Shown: positions 45,173-52,531 of the stretch, in pieces
How the letters are laid out: each line of letters starts with the position of its first letter
How positions within the stretch are numbered: the first letter of the stretch is position 1
From: Herbiconiux daphne
GTDB lineage: Bacteria; Actinomycetota; Actinomycetes; Actinomycetales; Microbacteriaceae
Assembly: GCF_024979295.1 (NCBI RefSeq)
Contig: NZ_JANLCJ010000004.1
Coordinates: forward strand, 372,001 to 436,000
Direction of reading: 5' to 3'
DNA length: 64,000 nt
The notes under the pieces: generated by a model
Database searches by the model: none
Told to the model about the DNA's origin: nothing
What the model saw: only the letters and a program-made list of their open reading frames with translations
Position numbers and translations under genes: made by a program

Positions 45173-47575
45173 TCAGCGCGCGGGCGGACCTCCCTGGAAC
45201 GACGGCGCGGAGCCGCCGCCGAAGCCGCCCGGAACGGTGACCGTGGTGCCGGAGCCGCCGAGGCCTGTGAGGCCGGAGCCGGTGCCGGTGCCCGTGGTGT
45301 CGTCGGTGCCGGGCACGTCGGCGTTCAGGTCGGCCAGCACGACGACGTCACCCTCGGCGAGGCCGGATGTGACCTCGGTGCGCTCGGCGCCCATGGCTCC
45401 GACCTCGACCGGCGTGGCCGTCGAATCGCCGTTCGAGAGCACGTCGACGGTGTAGTCGGTTCCCGATCGGTGCACGGCGGAGGTGGGCACGGTGAGCACG
45501 GACTGCTGCGAGGCCACGGCAACCTCGACCTGAGCGGAGGCGCCGTTGAGCAGGGCGGCATCCGCGGGGTCGATCGCGACGGTGACGTCGTAGGTGGGCG
45601 TGGAGGAGTCGGTCGACACGTCGAGCACGCCGATCGCGCTCACGACACCGGTGAGCGCGGTGTCGGTGCTCGCGAGGGTGATGGCGGCGGCCTGGCCGAC
45701 GGCGAGCTTCGCCACGTCGGCGAGCGTGACGGTGGTGTCGACCACGAAGCCGTCGTCGCCGATGACGGTGATGACGGCGGTGGCGGATGCCGCGCTCACC
45801 GTGTCGCCGACGCTCAGCGCGACGGCCGCCACCGTGCCCGCGATGGGGCTCGTGAGGGTGGCGAGCGTGAGTTGTTGCCGCGCGATGGCGAGGTTCGCTT
45901 GGGCGAGGTCGATCTGGGCCTGGTCGGCGACGATGGTTTCGGCGGTGATGGTGGTGGAGGCGGTGGTGCTTCCCGTGCCGGTGGTTCCGGTGCCGCTGGT
46001 GCCGGTGGTGGTGCTTCCGGTGCCGCCTGTGGGGTCGTCGACCGCGGTGGTGGCCGAGGCCGGCTGCGTGACTGACGACGCGAGCGCGAACAGGGGAGCG
46101 CCGGTGGCGGCGGCGTTGCGGACGGCGGCCGTGCGGACGGCGGCCGTGGGGACGGCGGAGTCGGAGTCGGTGGTTGGCGTGGCGGAGCGGTCTGACGTGG
46201 GGGCCGGCGTGGGGTCGTCGGTCGTCGGTGCGTCGCTGGAGGGTTCGGCGGGGGTGGAGGTGATGAGCACCGATTGGAGGGTGGCGACGGCGGAGTCGAG
46301 CTGGTCCATGAGGGAAAGGACGGTGGTCTGGGCGTCGTTCGCGGTGGTCTGTTCGGTCTGCACCTGGGTGATCGCGCCTTGGCAGGCGGCGAGGTCGGCC
46401 TTGATGGTGTCGAGCAGCGCGTTGCCGTCGGCGGCGGTCGACCCGTCAGCGGATGTGCCCGAGCCGCTGGAGGTGGGGTCGGAGGAGCTGGGGTCGGTGG
46501 AAGCGGGGTCGGTGCCGTCGGTGCCCGACCCCGTGCCCGAGGTGCCGTCACCGGCGCCCGCGGCGAGGTCGTCGAGGGTGGCCTCGAGGAACGGCTGGCA
46601 GGTGGTGTCGGAGGTGGCGATCGTCTGCTGGGTTGCGGCGAGCGCGTCGGACGCGACCGAGTACTGCGCCAGCAACGCCTGCTGGGCCGAGGTCACGGCG
46701 GCGACCGCAGCCTGCAGCGCCACGGTGTCTACGCCGGTGCCGTCGCCCGTGCCAGTGCCGGTGCCGTCGCCCGAGCCGCCGCCTGTTCCGGTGCCCGAGC
46801 CGTCGCCGGAATCGGGGCCAGTGCCCGAGCCGGTTCCGGTGCCAGCTCCCGAGCCGATTCCGGCGCCGGTGCCCGTGCCGGAAGCCGCACCCGAGCCCGC
46901 GCCCGCACCCGTGCCCGCGGCATCCGGAGTTCCAGCGGTGGTGCCGCTGCCGGTGTCCGTGCCGGTTGTGGACGTGTCGGTCGACGACTGCGCTTCGAGG
47001 TCGCTCTCGAGCTGGTCTTCGGCGGTGGTGACGGCATCCTGAGCGGTGTCGATGGCGTCTTGCAGGTCGGAGGTGTCGATGGTCGCGAGCTGCTGCCCGG
47101 CGGTGACGGTGTCGCCGACGGCGACGGACACCCCGTTCACCGTTCCCCCCGCCTGGAACGCCGTGTCGCGCCGGGTCGCCGACGCCACGGTGCCGCTGAG
47201 TGCGAGGGTCTCGTCGACGGTTCCGAGGGCGGCGACCGCCGTGCGGTAGGCGTTGCCCGATTGCTGCGAGAGGGCGAAGACCGCTCCCCCGCCGAAAGCG
47301 CAGAGCACCACCGTGGTGATGCCGATGGCGAGCGCCCGTCTCGTGCGCCGTCGTTTCGCCGCCGCTCGCTTGGCCGACAGCACCGGGCGCGCACTCGTCG
47401 TCGTGGTCGCGGAGGCGCCGGATGCCCCGGATGCCCCGGATGCCGCGACGGCGCCGGGTGCGGTCGGGGCGGCGCGGCGCGAGGACGCCGGCGGCGTGTG
47501 GCGCTCAGTACCGTTGGCGGGGTCAGCGGCGGCGGGGTCAGCAGCGGCGGGGTTGCGCGGTGGATTCTTCGGCAC
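45173..47575 (-). CDS. HlyD/MacA-type adaptor with long low-complexity hairpin (adaptor 2)
   Basis: 800 residues from the GTG at 47575, one base after the preceding TGA. A 55-residue cytoplasmic N-terminus ('AKRRRTRRALA' at its end) leads to one membrane helix 'IGITTVVLCAFGGGAVFAL'. The outside part is a membrane-fusion adaptor: lipoyl half-motifs 'GGTVNGVSVAVGDTVTAGQQL' and 'SPIAGTVAAVALSVGDTVSA', and a barrel domain with 'VTSGLAEGDVVVLADL'. The alpha-hairpin is interrupted by long Gly/Thr/Ser/Asp repeats (about 215-280) and more Ser/Thr/Pro stretches. It closes the MacAB-like operon and probably links the pump to an extracellular substrate. Confidence 0.85.
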   Translation of the reverse strand: MPKNPPRNPAAADPAAADPANGTERHTPPASSRRAAPTAPGAVAASGASGASGASATTTTSARPVLSAKRAAAKRRRTRRALAIGITTVVLCAFGGGAVFALSQQSGNAYRTAVAALGTVDETLALSGTVASATRRDTAFQAGGTVNGVSVAVGDTVTAGQQLATIDTSDLQDAIDTAQDAVTTAEDQLESDLEAQSSTDTSTTGTDTGSGTTAGTPDAAGTGAGAGSGAASGTGTGAGIGSGAGTGTGSGTGPDSGDGSGTGTGGGSGDGTGTGTGDGTGVDTVALQAAVAAVTSAQQALLAQYSVASDALAATQQTIATSDTTCQPFLEATLDDLAAGAGDGTSGTGSGTDGTDPASTDPSSSDPTSSGSGTSADGSTAADGNALLDTIKADLAACQGAITQVQTEQTTANDAQTTVLSLMDQLDSAVATLQSVLITSTPAEPSSDAPTTDDPTPAPTSDRSATPTTDSDSAVPTAAVRTAAVRNAAATGAPLFALASSVTQPASATTAVDDPTGGTGSTTTGTSGTGTTGTGSTTASTTITAETIVADQAQIDLAQANLAIARQQLTLATLTSPIAGTVAAVALSVGDTVSAASATAVITVIGDDGFVVDTTVTLADVAKLAVGQAAAITLASTDTALTGVVSAIGVLDVSTDSSTPTYDVTVAIDPADAALLNGASAQVEVAVASQQSVLTVPTSAVHRSGTDYTVDVLSNGDSTATPVEVGAMGAERTEVTSGLAEGDVVVLADLNADVPGTDDTTGTGTGSGLTGLGGSGTTVTVPGGFGGGSAPSFQGGPPAR

Positions 47576-47576
47576 G

Positions 47577-48752
47577 TCAGCTTCCGCTCGTCGAGGTGGT
47601 GGATCGGGAGGCGAGGGCACCAGAGGCGGCCGAACCGGAGCTGGCCGAACCAGAGGTGGCCGAACCGGAGGAGGTGGCGGAACCGCCCTGGCCACCGGGA
47701 CCACCAGCGCCGCCGGGGCCGCCGCGGAAGCCGGTGGAGCATCCGTCGTCGCCGGCGGTCGAGACCGCGAGGGTGGTGGCCGCGACCGCGCCACTGTCGT
47801 CGGACTCGCCCGTCGCCGACACACACGCCCCGACCACGAGGGCGGAGGCGTCGGACGATTCGGTCTTCGTGAAGGTGGTCGAATCGTCGACGGAAACGTC
47901 AGAACTCGCCGTGGTGCCGTCGGCCGCGGTGGTCTCGACGGTGATCGCGGATGCCGCGACCGCGGTGACGAGGCCGCTGGTGAACCCGCCGAAGCCGCCC
48001 GCGCCACCGGGAGCGCCGGCGCCGCCGGTCGGAGCCGCGCCGTCGGGTAGATCGCCCGGGGCAGCACCATCGGGTGCCGAACCATCGGGGGCGGAGGTCG
48101 GCGGGGTGGCGGCATCCGGGGCTCCGGTCGGCGGCGTGGCGCCGTCGGGCAGGCCGCCCATGCCGCCGCCCCCTCCGAAACCGGTGGTGGTGCACGCGCC
48201 GTCGACGGCCTCGCTGATGGTGACGGATGTCGCCACAGCGGTCGTGTCGTCGGTGGATCCGGTGCCGCCTCCACTGTCGGTGCTCGAGCCCGGGGCCGAG
48301 TCGGTGCCGGGCGCCGCACCGAAGCCGGCGCCGCTGATGGTGGTGACGCAGACTCCCGCGGTCACGTCGGTCAGGGCGGCGGTGACGGTGCGGGTGATGG
48401 CCGTGGCGTCGGAGTAGGTCACGGCGGTCTGCGAGTCGGTGTCCTGCACCTGAAGGGTGCTGCCCGAGATGGCGGCGATCTCGCCGGAGACTCCGCCGCC
48501 GCCCGGCATGCGCTGCTCGCTCGGTGCGCTGGTGGCGGCCGGGGTGCTGCCGCTCGTCGTCGACGACCCCGCCGACGCACAGCCGGCGAGCGCGAACACG
48601 CTCACGGCGGCGAGCACGGCTCCCAACCGGATGGCGGCGGGGCGGGTGGCCGCGCGCCGGCCCGCGGCGGGGCGGGCGGTGGGGCGGGCGGCGGGCCGGT
48701 CCGCGACGCGGCGGCGCTCGGAACGGTCGATGGAAGGTCGGATGATGTTCAT
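47577..48752 (-). CDS. Gly-rich lipoprotein with two duplicated Cys-paired modules
   Basis: 391 residues. A lipobox 'SVFALAGC' anchors it outside the membrane after an unusually long Arg/Ala/Pro-rich N-terminus. It has two similar modules, about 85-185 and 250-345. Each starts with 'G.(V/I)..(V/I)..S.(L/I).V', carries 'V..GVCV'/'V.GACV' and ends in 'DGAC.TGF' / 'DGCSTGF', then a Gly-rich run. The second Cys pairs with the first in each module by position. The layout resembles tandem DUF5666-type modules, but that is inference. Between them and at the end are Gly/Pro/Asp/Ser-rich linkers. It sits in the middle of the MacAB-like operon, between permease and adaptor 2. Confidence 0.75.
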   Translation of the reverse strand: MNIIRPSIDRSERRRVADRPAARPTARPAAGRRAATRPAAIRLGAVLAAVSVFALAGCASAGSSTTSGSTPAATSAPSEQRMPGGGGVSGEIAAISGSTLQVQDTDSQTAVTYSDATAITRTVTAALTDVTAGVCVTTISGAGFGAAPGTDSAPGSSTDSGGGTGSTDDTTAVATSVTISEAVDGACTTTGFGGGGGMGGLPDGATPPTGAPDAATPPTSAPDGSAPDGAAPGDLPDGAAPTGGAGAPGGAGGFGGFTSGLVTAVAASAITVETTAADGTTASSDVSVDDSTTFTKTESSDASALVVGACVSATGESDDSGAVAATTLAVSTAGDDGCSTGFRGGPGGAGGPGGQGGSATSSGSATSGSASSGSAASGALASRSTTSTSGS

Positions 48753-48852
48753 CGGGTCTGTCCTCTGGTCGGGTGGTCGAGATACGGGATGTGGTCACGG
48801 ACCGGCTGGCACGAAAGCGGCTGGCCCGCGAACGACCGCGCGAGCCCGCCCA

Positions 48853-50085
48853 TCACTCGCTCCTCAGCGCGTCGATGGGCGCGAGGCGGGCCGCGCGGGT
48901 GGCGGGGTAGACGCCGAACACCAGGCCGATGGCGATGGCGACGCCGATCGAGACGCCGACGGCCGCGGGCGACACGACGATCGACGACCCGATCACGCCC
49001 GGCAGCGCCAGGGCGGCGCCGATGCCGAGCACCGCGCCGAGCAGGCCGCCGGCGAGGCCCAGGATCGCGGCCTCCACCAGGAACTGCCGCCGAATGGCCC
49101 ACGGCGGCGCCCCGAGCGCCTTGCGCAACCCGATCTCGCGGGTGCGTTCGGTGACCGACACGAGCATGATGTTCATCACACCGATGCCGCCCACGAGCAG
49201 CGACAGCGCCGCGATGCCGGTCAGCAGCACCGTGAGGGTGCGGTAGATCGACGTGGCGGTGTCGACCAGGGCGTCTTGGCTGCTGATCGTGAAGTCGGCC
49301 GAGTCGGCATCGCTGATGGAGTGCAGGTTCAGCAGCACTCCCTGCGCCTCTTGGTAGGCGGCCGCGAGCACCCCGTCGCCGGCCGCCTTCAGATAGATGG
49401 TCGACACCGTGTTGCTGCCGACCCCTCCGATCAGCTGCGTCGCGGCGGTCGACATCGGCACGATCGCCACGTCGTCGAGGTTCGACGACGAGTCGGAACC
49501 CGCGGATGCCAGCACCCCCACGATCTCGAACGTCCGGTCGTCGATCGTGACCGACTGCCCCACCACGTTCGTGGTGCCGAAGAGCTCGGTGGCGGCCTCG
49601 GAGCCCAGCACCGTGACCGCGGCCGACGAGGCCTCGTCGTCGTCGGTGATGAACTCGCCCGCGATGAGGTCGCGAGAGCGAACGTCGAGCCACGAGGGCG
49701 TGGTGCCGGTGACGGTGGTCGTCCAGTTGGTGTCGTTGGCCTCGAGCGAGAGGGACGTGGTCTTCTCGGCGGCGACCCCGGCGATGTCGGGCGCGTTCAC
49801 CGAGGAGGCGAGGGCGGCGGCATCCGCTGTCGTCAGGGTGGCGCCGGTGCCGAATCCGCCGCGCACGCCGGAACTGTCGGTGCTCGATCCGGGCGACACG
49901 ATCAGCAGGTTGCTGCCGAGCGAGCTGATCTGCTCGCTCACGTCTTTCTGGGTGCCGAGGCCGAGGCCCACGGTCATGATGACGGCGGCGATTCCGATCA
50001 GGATGCCGAGCACGGTGAGCAGCGACCGCATCGCGTGCGAGTGCACGGCCGCCCAGCTGGTGCGGAAGGTCTCGGCCCAGTTCAT
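48853..50085 (-). CDS. MacB-type ABC transporter permease
   Basis: 410 residues. Four membrane helices in the MacB/FtsX pattern: one near residues 20-45 ('LLTVLGILIGIAAVIMTVGL'), a large extracytoplasmic MacB-PCD domain (about 50-280), then three near 285-305, 335-360 and 370-395. The cytoplasmic loop 'TERTREIGLRKALGAPPWAI' is the diagnostic FtsX/MacB motif. It forms the pump with the ATPase encoded directly upstream (4-bp overlap). MacB pumps export substrates from the outer side of the membrane by a mechanotransmission mechanism, here in a bacterium without an outer membrane. Confidence 0.93.
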   Translation of the reverse strand: MNWAETFRTSWAAVHSHAMRSLLTVLGILIGIAAVIMTVGLGLGTQKDVSEQISSLGSNLLIVSPGSSTDSSGVRGGFGTGATLTTADAAALASSVNAPDIAGVAAEKTTSLSLEANDTNWTTTVTGTTPSWLDVRSRDLIAGEFITDDDEASSAAVTVLGSEAATELFGTTNVVGQSVTIDDRTFEIVGVLASAGSDSSSNLDDVAIVPMSTAATQLIGGVGSNTVSTIYLKAAGDGVLAAAYQEAQGVLLNLHSISDADSADFTISSQDALVDTATSIYRTLTVLLTGIAALSLLVGGIGVMNIMLVSVTERTREIGLRKALGAPPWAIRRQFLVEAAILGLAGGLLGAVLGIGAALALPGVIGSSIVVSPAAVGVSIGVAIAIGLVFGVYPATRAARLAPIDALRSE

Positions 50086-51008
50086 GCGACGGCCCCGTTC
50101 TGCCGGCGGCCGGCCGCGGGTGCGTCAGCCTCGGCCTCGGACGCATCGGCCTCGGACGCATCGGCCTGGGGGCGTGGCGGATCTGCCTCTCGGAGGGGCG
50201 CGCCCTCCTCGTGGCCGGGCGGCGCATCCTGAATCTCGCCATCGCGCACGAACACGATGCGCCGCGCACGACGGGCCACCTCGAGCTCGTGGGTGATGAG
50301 CACGATCGTGCGGCCGAGCTCGTGCAACTCGTCGAAGAGTGCGAGCACGTCGCCCGTCGACACCGAGTCGAGGTTGCCGGTGGGTTCATCGGCCAGGATC
50401 ATGGTGGGCTCCCCCACGAGCGCTCGGGCCACCGCGACCCGCTGCTGCTGCCCGCCCGAGAGCTCGCCCGGCTTGTTGCCGAGTCGCGAACCGAGGCCCA
50501 CCCGTTCGAGAGCGCGTTCGGCACGCTCGCGCCGCTCGTGCCCCGGAACGCGGGCGTACATCAGCGGCAGTTCGACGTTGCGCCACGCCTCGAGCGAGGG
50601 CAGCAGGTTGAACTGCTGAAAGACGAAGCCGATCTCCTTGTTGCGGATCTCGGCCAGCTCGGCCTCGTCGAGATCGTCGACGTCGTGCCCGGCGAGCCGG
50701 TAGTGGCCGCTGGTGAGCACGTCGAGGCAGCCCAGGATGTTCATGAGCGTCGACTTGCCCGAACCGCTCGGGCCCATGATGGCGACGTATTCACCCTGAC
50801 GGATCTCGAGGTCGACGCCCCGCAGCGCCTCGAACTCGATCGACCCGGTCGAGTAGACCTTGCGGGCGGCGGTCAGCTCGATGACGGGCTCGCCGTAGCG
50901 CTCGAGGGTGTCGTGCGGGTTGCGCTGGCTGGGCTGGCTGGGCTGGTCAGGCTGATTGGGCTGGTTGGACTGCGCGAGGAGCCCCGCGGTGCCCTGCGTG
51001 TCAACCAC
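50082..51008 (-). CDS. MacB-type ABC transporter ATP-binding protein
   Basis: 308 residues from a GTG at 51008 that overlaps the adaptor-1 stop. Walker A GPSGSGKST (79-87), signature LSGGQ (183-187), Walker B 'ILADEPTGNLD' (about 204-214) and switch His in 'LITHELEVA' are all present, as in LolD/MacB ATPases. The first ~35 residues carry a repeat of Gln/Pro/Asn ('NQPNQPDQPSQPSQ'). The last ~45 are an Asp/Glu/Ala-rich tail ('DASEADASEAEAD'). Neither extension is part of the ABC fold. It energises the neighbouring permease. Confidence 0.93.
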   Translation of the reverse strand: MVDTQGTAGLLAQSNQPNQPDQPSQPSQRNPHDTLERYGEPVIELTAARKVYSTGSIEFEALRGVDLEIRQGEYVAIMGPSGSGKSTLMNILGCLDVLTSGHYRLAGHDVDDLDEAELAEIRNKEIGFVFQQFNLLPSLEAWRNVELPLMYARVPGHERRERAERALERVGLGSRLGNKPGELSGGQQQRVAVARALVGEPTMILADEPTGNLDSVSTGDVLALFDELHELGRTIVLITHELEVARRARRIVFVRDGEIQDAPPGHEEGAPLREADPPRPQADASEADASEAEADAPAAGRRQNGAVA

Positions 51009-52338
51009 CGTTCGTCACCCCTCCGAAGCCGCCGGTGCCCGTTCCGCCGGGGCCGGTGCCGGTGCCGGTGCCGCCGAGCTGGGTCGGATCGAACCCGTCG
51101 GGTGGAGTGCCCCCGCCCGGGAAGGTGCCCGTGCCGCCCTGCTGGCCGCCGGTGCCGGTGCCTGTGCCTGTGCCGGTGCCGCCAGCGCCGCCCGTGCCAC
51201 TGCCGCCGCCTCCCGGCGTGAACACGGTGACCTGCACGAGGTCGCCCTCGGCCAGCCCGTCGGTGATCTCGGTCAGCGTGCCGACCGTCTCGCCTACGGT
51301 GACCGACTTCACGGTCTCGTTGCCGTCGGCGTCGACGACGGTGACGGATGTCGCTCCGTCGGCATCCGTCGTCACGGCCGCGCTCGGCACGGTGAGCACG
51401 TCGGTGCGGCGCTCGTAGACGATCGACGCGGTCACCGACACCCCGTCGTGCAGACCGTCGGGCGATCCGGTGACGGCGACGGTGACCGGATAGGTCGCGG
51501 CTCCCGAATCGGTCGAGGGCAGGAGCCCCACCTCGCTGACGGTGCCGAAGAAGGCGGTGCCGTCGTCGGTCGAGAGCTCGACCTGGTCGCCCGCGGCGAC
51601 CTGCGGGACATCCGTCTCTCCGACCGACACGCTCACCTGCCACGAGTCGGTGCTGACGATGGTGAACTGCGCCGTGCTCGTGTCGCTGCCGGAGGCGCCC
51701 GAGGCCGAGTCGCCCGCCGAGCCCGAGCCCGACGCCGACGACCCGGAGGCCGACCCCGACCCCGTCGTCGTGTCGCCGACCTCGAGGTTCACCGCGGTCA
51801 CGAGCCCGGCGACCGGCGCGGTGAGCGTGGTGTCGGCCACGGCGGCCGCGGCTTTGTCGGCCGCTGCCTGAGCGACGGCGACGGATGCCGCGTCGGCGGC
51901 GATCTGCGTGGCCGACGCGTCGCTGCCGTCGTCGTCGGCCTGAGCCGACGACAGCTTGGCCGCCGCGGAGGCGAGGGTGGCCTGTGCCTCGAGCAGATCG
52001 GCCTGCACGGTCAGGGTGTCGACCGTGGCGAGCACGTCGCCCGCGGTCACGGTGCTGCCGGCCGCCACGTTCACGGCGGTGACGGTGCCGGCCACGGCGA
52101 AGTCGACGTCTTGCTGCACCGTCGGGGCGAGGGTGCCGGTGGCGTCGACCGTCTTCTGCAGGGTCTGCAACGAGGCGGCGACGCTCATGGCCGTGGGCGC
52201 GGTCTGCGCCTGCGCCGACGACGACGAGAACGCGAGCGCGGCCCACGTGGCGCCCCCGCCGACCACAACGAGCGCGGCGGCGCCGCAGATGATCCAGGTT
52301 CGTAGGCGGATGCGTGTGACGAATGCGGCGAGTTTCAT
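51001..52338 (-). CDS. HlyD/MacA-type adaptor (adaptor 1)
   Basis: 445 residues from the ATG at 52338 behind GAGGGAGAA. One membrane anchor ('TWIICGAAALVVVGGGATWA') precedes lipoyl halves 'AGTVTAVNVAAGSTVTAGDV' and 'APVAGLVTAVNLEVGDTTTG'. Between them is an alpha-hairpin rich in Ala and Asp. Barrel and membrane-proximal domains and a Gly/Thr-rich C-terminus complete it. It is the first gene of the MacAB-like operon and is read away from the SARP-type regulator. Two adaptors for one pump is unusual. Confidence 0.88.
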   Translation of the reverse strand: MKLAAFVTRIRLRTWIICGAAALVVVGGGATWAALAFSSSSAQAQTAPTAMSVAASLQTLQKTVDATGTLAPTVQQDVDFAVAGTVTAVNVAAGSTVTAGDVLATVDTLTVQADLLEAQATLASAAAKLSSAQADDDGSDASATQIAADAASVAVAQAAADKAAAAVADTTLTAPVAGLVTAVNLEVGDTTTGSGSASGSSASGSGSAGDSASGASGSDTSTAQFTIVSTDSWQVSVSVGETDVPQVAAGDQVELSTDDGTAFFGTVSEVGLLPSTDSGAATYPVTVAVTGSPDGLHDGVSVTASIVYERRTDVLTVPSAAVTTDADGATSVTVVDADGNETVKSVTVGETVGTLTEITDGLAEGDLVQVTVFTPGGGGSGTGGAGGTGTGTGTGTGGQQGGTGTFPGGGTPPDGFDPTQLGGTGTGTGPGGTGTGGFGGVTNGG

Positions 52339-52496
52339 GTTCTCCCTCAACGGCCGGAGCGGCCCGGGCGGGCGTCGGACTCGTCGAGCGTAGAAACGGC
52401 GCTTATCAAGGGGATTGCGCGATGCTTGCAGGCGGCTATGAAGATGCGAGCGGCTCGCCGACCGGGTGGCCGCGGCATCCGCCCCCGGATCGGGGA

Positions 52497-52525
52497 TTGG
52501 CTCGAGGCGCCCGGCGCATCACAAT
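52497..52525 (+). promoter_or_regulatory. Promoter of the SARP-ATPase regulator, leaderless
   Basis: TTGGCT (52497-52502) and CACAAT (52520-52525) are 17 bp apart. The GTG start at 52532 lies seven bases after the -10, so the transcript probably begins at the start codon. Confidence 0.5.
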
Positions 52526-52531
52526 GTTGTC

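Noticed and set aside
48457..50232. 591-residue plus-strand frame
   Set aside because: Antisense to the MacB permease and lipoprotein; no recognisable motif.
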